A stretch of DNA of 64,000 bases from Xestospongia bergquistia (GCA_963965975.1 OZ014423.1:4862301-4926300); one strand, 5' to 3'. Counted from the first letter of the stretch, positions 10,772 through 26,100 are shown. Notes: a model not told the origin generated them from the sequence alone. Numbers and translations are program-made.

Positions 10772-13128
10772 CTACCATTTAATAGTCAAAGCACTAACAA
10801 ATTTTTCTACAGCATGATAACGAGTGTGTAGTAGTTCTAGAGCCTATGATGACAAGATAGACTATACTAACTGTTAATATAGTAAACAACATACTTTGTT
10901 AGTTCCCATCCCTCCTAACCATTCCCTACAAAAATAAGATGTTACAATAAATTTATGCAGTTGCTATAAGAGTTACAAGCCATGCAATCTCCTGTTAGTG
11001 CATGTAGTATTATTATGTATAGATCATATTAGGATCACAATGGAGTGAGTGTACATACTTGTATAATGTATCTATGTATGGATTATCTTCTGGTCTTCGT
11101 GATCTAAAAATAAAAAATTAGAAGAGTGGGTGTGACAAACAACGAACAGGCTAACTTGACTGAATTATAAACAACTTCAACTTGAGATAGCATTTCCTTA
11201 GCAGTTAATAGCACCGTATCCTCACTTCGAACTTGACCACCTCCGTTTAAACAGCCAGAAGGACATGCCATTACCTCTACATAGTGATAAAGACATCGAC
11301 CACGTTTTAACTTTTGAACTATGTTCTGAATGTTTCTAAAACCGTATGCAGCTGCAAATCTTAACACAACTTCACCATTGATCTATTATAATGATAAAGT
11401 GATAACAGAAAGTAATTACAGGAGCATACCTCAAGGGAACACTCTTTGAAATCTTTGTTACGCAATATTTTATAATCCAATTTTTCAACTGTTTGGCCAA
11501 ATAGCTACAACAACTATGACATGACTATACCAGAAATATGTCAATACCTCAAGTGATGCATATTTAAAGATATATTCCAAATAACCACCCTATACAAATG
11601 ATGACAATATAACTTATTCTTTTGAAACTATTAACTTACAGATCCTCCACCATCATGACCAACTAGATGACCATCGTCATAGCTACAAAATCTAATATAG
11701 ATTGTAATGACATGGATTTTATTTAAGGAAGATCCTTACGGTTGATCTATTGAAGTTAAAGGCAATGAACTAAGATCAATGCCTTTTTCTGTTAACATTG
11801 TACTAACTTCTCCTGCAATATAAAACATAATGATTTTAATTTATTTTCTTCTTTACTTTTGTAATATTACAGTTTCAACTGACCAGAAGTGATAACACAG
11901 TCAACATCTCGAGTATGATACAAGTCTTCATAAAAATCCTCACGCGATGCCTCAAGTTTCTTATCATAACAAGGCATGATGGTCACATGATATACCTGGT
12001 CAGGCCTGTTACCAAAACATGCTTTGTATTAACATACATTATCATTACTTATCAGAAACCTTTTACGATTATTCTTAGCCAAATAATCTTTCACTAATGA
12101 TCCCATTATTTGTTGAGGTGACTTAGTAGTACTGATATATGGCAGTATATAATCACCATGAGTTTTTTCAGCATAACATACCCACCCTAAGAAAAAACAG
12201 AGTTTAGAAAAAAACTTAATATATAGATTTCTTACCAGGACAAGCAGAAGCAAGCATAGGAAGGCTACCTTGTTTTGAGTTTTTAAATCGTCTAACAAAT
12301 TCTTGAGCACTGATTGAGTGTGAGAGAGAGAGAGAGAGAGAACAGTTGCAGACAATTCCTAAACATCTAATCTCACCTTTCAATGAGAGCAATATCACGT
12401 GAAAAAGTTGTATCAAATACATAATCAACTCCTAGTTGTTTGAAAAATGATACTAGCTTGGACAATGTCTACATAACCACACCCACTTTAATAACACTAC
12501 ATTATAATGTTCTATTTACCTCATCAGCAGACAATCCATATTTGACGGCAAGAGATGCACGAGATTGTGGTGAAATAGAAACAACTATGAGCTTTTCTTG
12601 ATCAGTGCCTTTATTCTAAATAAAATATTATAACGAGCATATTATTTATATTATTAACATACTGACTGACCAACTTATTGGTCTCTAATATCTTATATAA
12701 CTCCTCCTGACTTTGTTGAGCAATAAGTACAGTCTCAGCAGAAGTAACACACCCACTGAATAAAATCAATAAAAGTAACGGACACGTAGGATTGGTAACC
12801 ATGTTTACCTGCATGCTAAGCAATCATTAAGTGTTATTTTCGCTTTTTCAAGTTTCGTTTCTGTACCTGCTATCTATATAAAAGATGATACATATGAGTA
12901 TGTGTCTGTCTGTGTTGTTACTTTGTCAATTTCAATGTAACTTCCATCCTCTTGAATTTTTATGGCTGAAGATCCCTTCACAGTTATTTTTTCAACTTTT
13001 ATAGGTTTTATACATTCCTGCATGAAAACAGCAATTCTTTAAAATATCTCAATATCTATTAGTACCTGAGATGGAGTAATGAAATCATCCAAATCTGTCA
13101 GCCTTAAAGCACCACTGAAACCAGCCAT
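10772..13128 (-). CDS. CIAO3: CIAO3/NARFL, cytosolic iron-sulfur assembly component 3
   Basis: The start [20 protein letters not shown] is diagnostic of the NARFL/IOP1 family. Exons then encode the N-terminal cluster motif [19 protein letters not shown], the SACPG and [18 protein letters not shown] segments, MPCYDKK, VDCV(I/L)[21 protein letters not shown] and [13 protein letters not shown], ending HTRYHAVEK and ALTIKW-stop at 10772. This is an iron-only-hydrogenase-like protein that carries two 4Fe-4S clusters and works in the CIA targeting complex, which delivers clusters to cytosolic and nuclear enzymes (family knowledge). Cluster-ligand Cys motifs are present. Length is similar to the human protein (about 475 residues). 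One intron has a (CT)n tract close to its acceptor (complement at 12321-12342). The promoter is shared with cortactin. Confidence 0.95.
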
Positions 13129-13308
13129 TATTTATAAATACGGAGAGTTTACTAAACGTATCCGACAAGTGGCAATAAACAAGAGTATACGGAGAAAACA
13201 ACGGACTGTGTGTTTCTTTATATTTATCACATCAAATTATAGTACGTAGAAGGTTAGTGTCCAATACATTTGGACAAGCATATAATATGCCTGAATTGTT
13301 CTCTAGAG
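13129..13308. promoter_or_regulatory. Bidirectional promoter, CIAO3 / cortactin
   Basis: Only 180 bases separate the divergent start codons at 13128 (-) and 13309 (+). A tttataaata sequence lies next to the CIAO3 start. No other motif is convincing. Confidence 0.6.
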
Positions 13309-16107
13309 ATGTGGAGAGCTGGAGTGGATGTTAAAACCATCACCAACACAGAAGATGAAGATGACTGGGAAACAGATCCTGATTTTGTGGTATGTCTTCT
13401 TATTTCCTCTCACCCACTGATGTAGTACTGTTTTATAGAATGATATTTCAGAGGAAGAGCAGAGATGGGGATCAAAAACTGTTTCTGGCTCTGGAAGACA
13501 AGAAGGTGTTAGGTAAGGGGCATTAGAAATGATATAAAATTCAAAAGGGGTGGTTATCCAAGTTAGTACTGCTGAATTTGAACTTACATAAGAATTAAAA
13601 TGGAATTTTGTCGTGTTATAATCCAGATAATTGGGCTAGTAAATAAGTGTGAACAAATGTATACTGATAAGTGCAAATTATTGATTATCAGTTTTCATTT
13701 TTAACTGCTCATCGTTATAATTTTTAACTGACTACATATGCTGTGTATAGCTATTATGTATTATAAGAAAGTTAATGTTATATAAATGAACCAACATAGT
13801 TTAAATAAACGTCATTTGAAGTTCTATACATAATTATTACTACACAAGTTACTTATAATTGACAAACATTGTAAGTAAAGATAGTTGACATTTTCATTTT
13901 GAATGTTATTATTATATATAATACATAAGAGAGAGTGTGTATTAGAATTGCTGTTATCTTATTGTGTATTCATTTGTATGTAATATGATATGGCGTCCTA
14001 TTTTCAATATAGTATGGCTGCACTTCGACAGAATGTCCAGAAGGAAGATAAAGAAGTCAAGAGTGCTTCTCAACATTCTTCACAGAAAGATGCAGCAAAG
14101 GGATTTGGTGGAAAATATGGTGTCATGAAAGATAGACAAGATAGAGTATGTTATAATGAGTTAAATTTCAATGGCATTCTCTCTCGCTCTCTTCCTTCTA
14201 GTCTGCAGTCGGATTTGAATATCAGTCTGAACTGTCAAAGCATGTCTCACAAACTGATGCTGCTAAAGGGTTTGGTGGGAAGTTTGGTGTCCAGAAAGAG
14301 AGAAAAGACAAGGTTGGCATGGTGGTTCATAATAATAGATGCATGGGTGGAATTCATGATGTGGGAGCAATGATGAATGGCTACTAAGGAGATGCCCTTT
14401 TAGGGAAAAAATAACTTTAATGATGTCAATTAATTATTACCATACTAGTATTGTTGAACTTACTATATTTGGTAGTCTGCTCTTGGATGGGAATATCAAG
14501 CTGATCTGTCAAAACATGAATCACAAACTGATGCTACTAAAGGTTTTGGTGGTAAATATGGAGTCCAGAAAGTTCAAGATAAGGTAGTTTCATTAATATA
14601 AGAGTTTTATTAACAAAGTTTTTTTAGTCTGCTGTTGGTTGGGATCATCATGAAAAGCTGTCACAACATGAGTCACAAACTGATGCTGCCAAAGGATTTG
14701 GTGGTAAATTTGGAGTCCAGAAAGTACAAGATAAGGTAGTGTGTTTATAACTTTTAAAATAATCTTCAGTAATTACTACTTTCAGTCTGCTGTTGGTTGG
14801 GATCATCAAGAACACTTGTCAAAACATGAATCACAAACTGATGCATCTAAAGGTTTTGGTGGAAAGTATGGAGTCCAGAAAGTTCAAGATAAGGTACTCT
14901 GTTTAAAATATTGGGTATTTAATATCAATTTCTTTCAGTCTGCTGTTGGTTGGGATCATCAAGAACATTTGTCACAACATGAATCACAAACTGATGCTTC
15001 TAAAGGTTTTGGTGGAAAATATGGAGTCCAGAAAGTTCAAGATAAGGTACTCTGTTTAAAATATCAGGTATTTAATATCAATTTCTTTCAGTCTGCTGTT
15101 GGTTGGGATCATCAAGAACACTTGTCAATGCATGGATCACAAACTGATGCTTCTAAAGGTTTTGGTGGAAAGTATGGAGTCCAAAAAGACCGACAAGACA
15201 AGGCTGCAGGAGGCTATGATGACATGGAAGAAGTCAAATCCTCATACAAGACTGATCGTGGCGGGGCTCGTGGACAAGCTGGTAACATTCGTGCTAGATT
15301 TGAGAAAATGGCTAATCAGGAACAAGAAGAAGCTGGTCGTCGTGCTGAAGAAGAGAAACAACGTCGTCTAGCTAGAGAGAAGAAGGAGCGTGAAGAACAG
15401 GAACGAAAACAGCGTCAACAAGAGGTAGTGATATACGCACAACTTAGACTAAAATGGGACTATTGTTTGCATCTAAAGAATATTGTTTTGCACATCATTA
15501 GGAGCTAGAAACTCAACAACAACAGTACATAGAAGAGGAGGAAGAAGAAGAGGAGGAGGAGGGACATCCTTATCATGACATAGAGCATGAACAACTTCCT
15601 GAACAAAAGGAAGAGGATGTCACTTATGACACAGCTGAGGTACCTGCTCACCCAGGGCCACCCATTCATGTTAATCCAGAGGAAATTGTGTATGAATTAG
15701 CTGAGCAAGAAGAAACATTTGACCAAGAACAACCAGTTTACGATGATGTTGGGGGATATCAAGAAGAGGGACAAGAAGATCATATTTATGATACTACAGA
15801 AGAACCTGAGGTATTACTGTACATCTCTCCTCTCTATCTATCCGTCCTTCTGACTAGGTTGTAAGCAGTGGAGGAGGCAGAAGAGCTAGAGCTGTTTATG
15901 ATTATCAAGCTGGTAAGTATTGAGTCTTATCATATAAGAGTATATTCTAAATGTTGATTCTTGTATCTCGTAGAAGGAGAAGATGAGATTTCCTTTGATC
16001 CTGATGACATTATTGAGAATATTGAGGAAGTTGATGAAGGTTGGTGGTTAGGAGAAATTAATGGTCAGAGAGGACTGTTTCCGGCTAACTATGTTGAGCT
16101 CATTTAA
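13309..16107 (+). CDS. CTTN: Cortactin (actin-nucleation promoting scaffold)
   Basis: The N-terminus has the acidic Arp2/3-binding motif [12 protein letters not shown]. After a 0.5 kb intron come seven cortactin repeats of about 37 residues, each essentially one exon, with the signature [17 protein letters not shown]; the first is atypical (SMAALRQN). Then a charged helical segment ([19 protein letters not shown]), an acidic and Tyr-rich linker with candidate phosphotyrosine sites (VYELAE, VYDDVGG, IYDTTEE), and a C-terminal SH3 domain ([29 protein letters not shown]) ending VELI-stop. In animals cortactin binds F-actin through the repeats, activates Arp2/3 through the N-terminus, and is a Src substrate. 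The introns after repeats 5 and 6 are almost identical, showing recent exon duplication. Confidence 0.97.
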
Positions 16108-16453
16108 ATTTTGGTATTGTATGTTGTGATTAGTTGCTGTTAATTACAATAATAATGTAGTGATTATGATTGTGTATATTAATTCTTGAATACTTTACCA
16201 TTTCTTGATTTTAAAAACTTGTCTTTTTAATTAATTTTTAAAGAGATTCATTCATTGTCTTTTGTTTTAGCGTTTAAATATTATTACCTTCCACTTGAAT
16301 TCTTTTTCTATTCTGGAAGCCACAAACTCAGTACTAAACGCCCCCGCCATTACTCATACACGTATTAGAATTTACGTGTAAGTCCGTAAACTTACGTAGA
16401 CCTACTTGTAATCTCCGTGCACCGTGTTTACGGTAGGCCCGTGGCGGGAAAAT
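16108..16453. other. Cortactin 3' flank and CUEDC2 promoter
   Basis: AT-rich 3' UTR-like sequence up to about 16310, then a slightly GC-richer 140 bases with repeated tacgtgtaa/cttacgta-like words before the CUEDC2 ATG. No gene is seen. Confidence 0.5.
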
Positions 16454-18259
16454 ATGGATCGTGGGAATGTTCAAAGGGAACTGCAGCAATTTATACTGAA
16501 ACAAATACCTGATTCAGATGTAGAGTAAGCCTTCAATATACAGACATGATGGTATTTCCATTGGATATAGGTGTATTGATGACGTTGTTCTGGAATACCT
16601 AGCAGATATCCTTTCCAGTTTGGGGGATGGTAACTCCTCATTTGATGTCGATCAGTTCACAGAGTTGGTGTCAGCATATATACCAGAATTTGCAGTAGTT
16701 GATGGGTATAAGCTTACATTGTAATCATTAATAGAGAATATCAACATAGAATTTGTCACTTGTTTGCATTTTCTCCTGACACAAATGTGGTGTGCCGTTT
16801 GTTTCAAAATTGTTTAGGCATTGATACATACTACAATATTTCATTACAATATTGACCTGATCAATTTCATATAGAATTGATGGATCCAATATTGACCCAA
16901 TAAATTCCATATCAAAGTGATTGATCCAATATAGAATTGATCGATCTAATATTGAAGTGATTGATCCAATATAGAATTGATCAATCTAATATTGAAGTGA
17001 TTGATCTGATATAGAATTGATCAATCTAATATTGAAATGATTGATCTGATATAGAATTGATCAATCTAATATTGAAGTGATTGATCTGATATAGAATTGA
17101 TCAATCTAATATTGAAGTGATTGATCTGATATAGAATTGATCAATCTAATATTGAAATGATTGATCTGATATAGAATCGATCAATCTAATATTGAAGTGA
17201 TTGATCTGATATAGAATTGATCGATCTAATATTGAAGTGATTGCTCAATATTGAATTGATTGGGTCAATATTGGATTGATCAATTCTATAATGAATTGTT
17301 TGAGTTGATATTATATTGACATATTGTAGTATGCATCAATACCCAATATATTATGTACTCATTAGTATTTACATTATTTGCCACACTTTATTTATTTGCA
17401 GGAGTATCATTTATGAGTGGGTGATTAATTTGTCAGAGTTTTACAATACCCACTGTGATACAGGTAGAACTTCTATTGGGTACTCACAAAAGATCCAATT
17501 GTCACCAAAACCTAGCCAACAACGACAACCGAACCTCAAAAAATCAAAGTCAGAAACCCATACAGAAGACAAGTTGGGAAAAGAATTGGAGAATTTGATA
17601 GCTATGTTTCCATCATTGTGTATATCTCAGATCAAACCTGTACTAGCACGTCATGGAGAAGACATTGATACTTGTGTAAGTGAACTACTACAAATGACAG
17701 AGACAAAATTCCAAGGAAGAACAACAAAGCAAGCTAAGGTATATCGCAAAGTGGACTTATTACTTTAACATTTTTAATTACTACAGCAGAGTAGTGTACA
17801 AAACGGAACTGTAGAGAAAAGAGACTACATTATTTCAAAGTAAGTTCAGTAAAGATCTGTAAAGAAGGTTCAAGGTAGATGGCACGGTGGCCAAGCGGTA
17901 AGGCGTTGGTCTCGTAAACCAAAGATCGTGGGTTCGAATCCCTCTCGTGCCTTTCTTTTCTATTCCACTTAACATCTTTGTACTTTTACATATATTTTTG
18001 ACAAGATATTCCTACATTGAAGAGACAAAGACTCACCATCATCCAATTGTACCAAAAGAAGTAAAATTTTTTGGCAATATTAATTTAAAACCCATGTCAA
18101 TTTTAGGAACCGAAGAAAATGATACGTTATCGTGACAATCAAATTGTAAGTACAAAAGGAGAGAGATACAGCATACAAACTAAGAAAGACAATGAGAATG
18201 AAGACATAAAGAAAACCTACATTAACTTGAAACCCCTGCGAAAGTATCGCTTCCACTAG
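16454..18259 (+). CDS. CUEDC2: CUE domain-containing protein 2
   Basis: The exons read [20 protein letters not shown], the exon with [19 protein letters not shown], a linker, a CUE domain ([20 protein letters not shown], about 45 residues) that is expected to bind ubiquitin, and a C-terminal block, [19 protein letters not shown] then [20 protein letters not shown], that matches the end of animal CUEDC2 closely. In vertebrates CUEDC2 restrains NF-kB and steroid-receptor signalling and helps release APC/C; these roles are not shown here. The intron at about 16710-17400 carries a 40 bp minisatellite, and the intron at about 17839-18000 carries tRNA-Thr. Frames join across the tRNA intron ([10 protein letters not shown]). 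Confidence 0.93.
16861..17310. repeat. 40 bp minisatellite in CUEDC2 intron
   Basis: About nine to eleven copies of a 40-base unit built from two half-units, ttgatctgatatagaattga and tcaatctaatattgaagtga. The array is dense in the palindrome ttgatcaa and in gatc. Copies at the centre are nearly identical; edges are degraded. Confidence 0.95.
17881..17952 (+). tRNA. tRNA-Thr (anticodon CGT)
   Basis: Full cloverleaf: acceptor ggcacgg pairing with tcgtgcc (one G-T), D arm ggccaagcggtaaggc, anticodon stem ttggt/accaa with loop ctcgtaa (anticodon cgt), T arm with ggttcgaatcc. A T-rich stretch follows as Pol III terminator. It closely resembles animal tRNA-Thr-CGT. No intron. It sits inside a CUEDC2 intron on the same strand. 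Confidence 0.96.
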
Positions 18260-18601
18260 CACAATAATCACAATTATATTTTTGAATTGATTACAGCAAT
18301 AAAATGTTTAAATATTACAAAACAACAACTTTAAATAATCTGGTTTACATAGCTATTGTACAGCAGATATAAATAGCTATAATGCTACAATGTGTGTACA
18401 TATATTGATATGTACCCACACACACACACACACACGCACACACATGATTAAAGAAATACATGAGATAACCAACCATTCTTCATTAAAATAATTAAAGAAG
18501 GAAATGAGAAAGAGGGGAAAGATTCACCCTAAAGAATATTATCAGCTAATTAAATAACAAATATTGCCCATCCCAAATTAGGTAACAGTTATAAATTAAA
18601 A
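18260..18601. other. Convergent gap CUEDC2 / RAB21
   Basis: Shared 3' flank of two converging genes. It contains a (CA)n tract at about 18418-18442 and AATAAA-like sequence near 18299. No gene is seen. Confidence 0.5.
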
Positions 18602-20181
<1,580 letters not shown>

Positions 20182-20511
20182 GCCAGTAGTTCTAGTAGGG
20201 ATGATGGACTCTTTCTTAGTTGTTCGGAAGTGTCAAACAGCTTAAATAAAGTTAAATTTGTATACTGCAGTAGGTTCCAAACAATTTCCTCAACGCAGTC
20301 AGTCACAGAGTCACATGATATTGTTTAATTTTACTTTGTTGATTCAGCTTATTTAGATATTTTCGGTCTATGTATTGGCATATGGTCACACAGCAAAGTT
20401 TAACTTGCTATAGTATGTCAGGAGAATTAGGATTAGAAACTTACACCACATAAGTCAAAAGTATTGATTCAAAATGATAACATTAAAATAATACAAAATC
20501 ACAGAAATATC
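20182..20511. other. RAB21 promoter and STRAP 3' flank
   Basis: AT-rich tandem (same strand) gap. No gene or strong motif is seen. Confidence 0.5.
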
Positions 20512-22864
20512 TCAATTTGTTCCATCTTGTGATCCACCCTCTAAAGGGTTTTTCCAAAGCCCATAGGTCTTACCAACAGTGTGCTGCCAAAGTCGGACAG
20601 TTCCATCCTCAGAACCACTACAGTATAATTCTCCATCAGGTGAATAACGGACACAATGTACTGGTCCAAAATGACCTTTGTATGACTCTGAAAAGTACAA
20701 CATATGAACATTATAATAAGATCACATAACTAATACACATGATACTTGGACTGTTTACATTTGAGAACACCAAGTATTAATTCTTGTTTAAATTACTGAC
20801 CCAACACTCAATAAAACTATTATATCAGTTGTAAGATCTTGGTTATGTAAATTGTGTATAGAGTGTTATAATACCATACCTATCTCTTCACCATCATTAT
20901 AACTGTACTTATATAACTTGAAATCCTCTCCACCAGCCACAAAATTAGTTTTACTGGGATGAAGACTAGCAGAATAAAGTTTACCAGAAGGTAACTTGTG
21001 GGACTTAATAATCTCCACACTGCATATAAAGAGAAAAACAACACAGATAGCTACACAATGGTGATTACCAAAGACACTACAGTGATACACAAAACTTTAA
21101 AATAAGTATTACAAATTATCAAAAATTGAAGTCTGTCATAGTAGCTTAAATAATAACACAAGCACTACTTCAATAGTTGAAGATTATTCATAACATTTTG
21201 CATTGAGAAGCTATCATTAGAAATCACAAACGTTTAAAAGACACGATGCATTTACATTAAAGGAGAGAGCAGTGTATTAAAGTGTTCTTTACTAGTGATT
21301 CTACTATTTCATCACTAACGTTTTAGCATCTAGAAAAGTCACTCCATTGCTGTGAGCTACAGTTAATTGAGAAAGATCTTTAGACAACTCAATACTAAAC
21401 ACAGGACCAGGCAACTCGATTTCACGTATGACTCCAGCTGTTCTGATATCCCACAGCCTACAGGAAATGACAGGATAACAATTGTAAGTATCATTCTAAA
21501 ATTGTTTGCTACTAGTTATGTAATAGGAAGAATAGTCCATTGTTGTAATGTTTCCATTAGATACAGCAAGATAAACAATACAGTATGGCAAGTATGCTTA
21601 GATGACAACATAGATAAGAGTGTATGATCTAATTGCAAGATCAATAATAAACTTCTGATTGATAGATAGATAAAAGAACAGTGTGCTCTTTACTTTATTG
21701 CAATCAAAACATGCTCTTATTTATGTTGCAGTCAGAGGACGTTCTTTATCTGGACCAAAATTCAGTCTGCACAATCAAATTTATTTATTGCCATTGCCAG
21801 TGATAAAACTAACAATCATACCAAGTGTGCATGACAACTGACTGATCTCGGTTGTTATCATATCTTCTTTTTGTACTAAGTCACTGTGTATTGATTGTTA
21901 ATTGTAAGTCACCTGACTTGAGGTGTTTCTTCACATGATAGAAACAAGTTTGCATCACCAATCCACACAGCACATTTTACTGGATTAGTATGACCCTCTA
22001 ATAAAATAGGTACATCTTTGACTCCTTCCTCAAGTGAGAAAAGACGAATGAGTTTGTCATTGCAGCCTGTGAGTAATTGTTTACTATCCTTTTAATGAAA
22101 AAAGAAATAGTCATTGTTATCATAATATCACAACATTAACTTATTAATAAGTTAATAAGAAGCCGTGATCGTCCAGAGGTTAGGACAGTGTGTTGTGGTC
22201 GCAATAACCCAGGTTCGAATCCTGGTCACGGCATAGTTTCCTATTTTGCTTTATTCTTTTTTTCTTTTAACTTACGTATGAAAAATCAACACTTTTAACA
22301 ATATGTTTATGAATCAAGGTAGCTATTTCAACACCAGTTTGAGCATTCCAAACTTTTCTAATAAAGAAAGTGACTTTTAATAATAATATAAAAATTAATA
22401 CATTTTAAGAAAATTATTATTACGTTGTAAAATCAGCTGCTCCAGTAGCTGCTCGAGTAGCATCTCTAGTTAGGCAAGCTCCCCACACAGCTCCTTTGTG
22501 ACCATCAAATGTCCCTATCCAATCTCCAGTGTCTCCTTGATGAAGCAGTGGCTTGCCATCTGAAAGTAAGAAAAAGGATTGGGCATCATTATGGATGAAA
22601 GACCACCATCAGTAAAATATATCACATCAACTTAATCACAAATCTAAATTATAATGTGATGTAATGTGAAATTATAAACGAAAATCATTTATATAATCGG
22701 CAGTTTTCTTGTTTCTATTTTAAAAGCTACAATATCATACCTTTTGAAGCAGTGATAAACTTGAATTTTCCTTCATCATTAATATCACTGAAATGTAAAT
22801 GAACAACAGGTCGAGTGTGACCTGGACAACTAAGCGGGACTTGTCGAAAGGTAGGAGCAGCCAT
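20512..22864 (-). CDS. STRAP: STRAP (serine-threonine kinase receptor-associated protein), WD40
   Basis: The start [20 protein letters not shown] followed by [10 protein letters not shown] is diagnostic. Further exons give [83 protein letters not shown] and [20 protein letters not shown], ending [13 protein letters not shown] and DGTN-stop. These are the seven WD40 blades of an about 330-residue protein. In animals it serves the SMN complex in snRNP assembly and binds TGF-beta receptors. One intron holds a tRNA-His on the opposite strand. Confidence 0.95.
22162..22233 (+). tRNA. tRNA-His (anticodon GTG)
   Basis: Acceptor gccgtga pairs with tcacggc, discriminator A at 22233. D arm tccagaggttagga, anticodon loop ttgtggt (gtg), T arm ggttcgaatcc. 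It resembles animal tRNA-His; the extra 5' G is added after transcription. A T-run (ttctttttttc) follows at about 22254. It lies in a STRAP intron, opposite strand. Confidence 0.96.
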
Positions 22865-23079
22865 TAGTTACCATGCTGTTGGGTGTGGTTTTGCACGCCA
22901 ACGCCACGCCTCTTTTAATTAAGCGAAACACGTTAAAAATAACAATAATAATAACAACAAACGTTAAATATTAAACAATAACTCTGATGACATTATAATG
23001 TATCTGGTCAAAAAATAGACTGATAGAAATACCTTCAGCAAGATAAGAGATATAATTCAATTTATCGGAATATTTCCAA

Positions 23080-23080
<1 letters not shown>

Positions 23081-23113
<33 letters not shown>
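23081..23113. repeat. (CA)n microsatellite
   Basis: About 16 AC units in the short gap between STRAP and the seven-helix gene, five bases from the latter's stop codon. Confidence 0.95.
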
Positions 23114-23115
<2 letters not shown>

Positions 23116-23117
23116 AT

Positions 23118-26100
23118 TCAGTTAATCGTAGGAGTACCAGAAGCAGAATATCGGAAATTATGGAAGTTGTATCCACTGCTTGGTGTGTATGGACTAGAGC
23201 GAGGAAGTGAAGGATAGTGGTCTTCAGGAGAGGATGGTTTAAGAGAAGGAGGATGATTGACAGGATAAGAAGAGAGAGGATCTCTGGGTAAATTTTCTTT
23301 GGTAGAGCTATAAGACTAAAAAAATAAAGAAAGAACTAAATTACAGAAAGACATTGCTAAGTTATTAATAATTCAATTATTGTTGTTCTGATACAGTAAG
23401 TAGGTGTGGTCTCTTTCAAATACTGCTTAGTTATTTGATTAACTTTTAGATGGCAAATGTATCACAAAATGTCTTCACTGAACTATCAGTTTTGCCTATG
23501 ATATTTTGACACAGTTTTTGATAGATTACACTTTCTTTTGATATTCTACTTTTATAGAAGGCAAGTTTTGGCATCTGTTACAGAAATGGGGCTGCTAAAG
23601 ATCCTACAGTTTGTGAATTACGATTGTATAAAGTGCTGTACCAGAGTAAAAAAAAAAACTACTGTAACCTTGCCTAAACATATGCACAGCAAAGTTAATG
23701 ATGGATAGATAGATAGATAGATAGACAGATGGATCAATAGTGACAAAGTCCATAGATGAAAGGTTAGGACTTACTCTAACAGGATAATACACTCTTCTGG
23801 TAATGCTTTCCACTTGATCAGCATCTTCTAAATCGTTAGGCTTAAGTGGAGCAAAGATGATGACTATAGCAATTTGAGGAACCAGCATTCTCAACACCTA
23901 CATAAATGACACCATATTGTTAAATCAGTAATATGTCACTTTGTTTGTGAACAAACTGTTATAATACAACAAAACATGTTTTAAAATTGAATTATACCTT
24001 GAGGAGAACTTGAACAGACACTAACACTCCTTCATTGTGAGACTATAAATGATTGTTAGAGAAAAGTATATTATAATATTTTTCATAACAACAACTTACA
24101 ATAGCAGTATTACAGTTTATTCCAGTCTCTGAGGAGAAAATAACACCATATAATGCAGTGCAAATGTTGTAAAACATCTGAACATTGTCTATTTATGTAG
24201 AATCTATTATAAAATGCATTGGAACCTCATTACTGAGGACATTAGTAAAAGTACAAGGTTAATTGACTTTCTTAGTACTAAACTCTAACAAGAGGAGACC
24301 TCTAAAATAACAGGAATGGAGTGCATTACAAGCTGTTGATTATATCATAACCACATTATATAAAAGTACAGTAATTGTATACTGACTTGATATCATGTAG
24401 ACATCATAAACAAAGACTACTATGGACACAATTTCATAAGAAGTTACAATACTATGGGGAAAATAGACAGCAAAGCAATTGAATAACAGATTACAATAAT
24501 GATGAGACTTACAAAATAAGCTGAGCTTTTTGAGACCATCTGTTTATTCTCACTGTTCTGACATGATTCAGCTTACTAAAAATAGAAAATAGAAAATGAG
24601 ATGTTATTAATAATCTTCTTCACTTAATTAAACATTGTCATTTAGATATTAAAAAGTGAAAGTTATCATTATTCATCTTTTCCTATTAAAGCATGTGATA
24701 AAACTAATAGTATGATTATCTTTAAAAGGGAGTACAATCTGAACTATACTAAGTCATAACTGGTTGTGATAACAGATAGATGAATGTACATCACACCACT
24801 CATAAATCATAGATATAATGTGACAGGAGGACGTGAATGCTCTTAAAACCTAAGTGTGGTTATATGTATAGCAGAGAACACATACCAACAAATATAGATG
24901 ACAGTCACAAGAAAGAGTTGGACAATTAATAGCTGAGAAGTTGAAAATATTAACCACTGTGGTCCTATTGGAGAGAAGGCACAAGTGTTATCTTGTACAA
25001 ATGATTCCGCATATTCAACTTACTGGTGCATTCATGAGATTCATCAGATGCTGAGGCAGCTGCCCAAACAAACACTCCAGTAAAAGTGAGGGCAAGTACA
25101 ATTACTAGAGGGATTGCACCACTAGGAAGAAAGTGATATAACACAATATTATATTATGATCTTTAGAACAGATAATACTCACTAGAGAAATAATAATTCT
25201 TTCTTTAATAATCTGAAAGCCCAGAATAAATAATAAAACCAAATAGAAAGAAGCTGGAGAGAGAGAGGGGAGACAGAGAGATTAATAACATATATAAGCT
25301 TCCTTTCAACTTGGGCACCTCCCTATGGTTAATGGTTTACACAAAATAGACAATAGCTTCACTTTCAACAACAGCACTGCTGTCTCCAGTAGCATTACTT
25401 ACATGACAGCAATGCATATTATACAATAAATTACAAGTACAGTAACAACATTAGTACATTATATCACTTCTATAGTTTGAATTAGACTACTACATACGCA
25501 AAAGGCTTACCTGCACAGCAACCAATAGTATAGTAATAAAATCCAATTGTACTTTTGAAACATATGCTGTGTGTACAGTCCTGTAGGTATCATGTGACAG
25601 TCACATGATGAAAGAGCTGTCAACTTACATTATGAGGGTAATGATGATTCCAGTATAGAGAATGAAGTATTGTACATAATGTTTATTTTTATAACAATGG
25701 TATTGTAAAATCTGTGAGTAATAGAAACAGAGGTTAATTTGTTATAAACAGAAAACCTTTAATATGTACCATGACATTCAAATATATCCTCAGTTATGAG
25801 GTTTATGGTCTTGACATCACTTAAACCACAATAGTCTTGTAAATTGCTGTTACCGTGGTGACAGTTTGTTTTGATCAACAATGCTGTCAAATTTATTAGA
25901 CCAATTAAAACATTGTCATTTTATTGGTATGTTGTGACCTAAAGCCATCTTAAAGCCAATTTGTCTGAGGACATCCCATACGTTTGTAAGTATAGATAAA
26001 ACAGTAGAGATAGGGCAATAAAGTTGTTCTAAGAACATTATAAATTTCCTTGAAAGGTTTCATTCTTTAATTAAAACTATGACTTTATAGGGATATTAGT

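Noticed and set aside
16861-17310. CRISPR-like regular repeats
   Set aside because: The 40 bp units are directly abutting with no unique spacers; it is a minisatellite in a eukaryotic intron.
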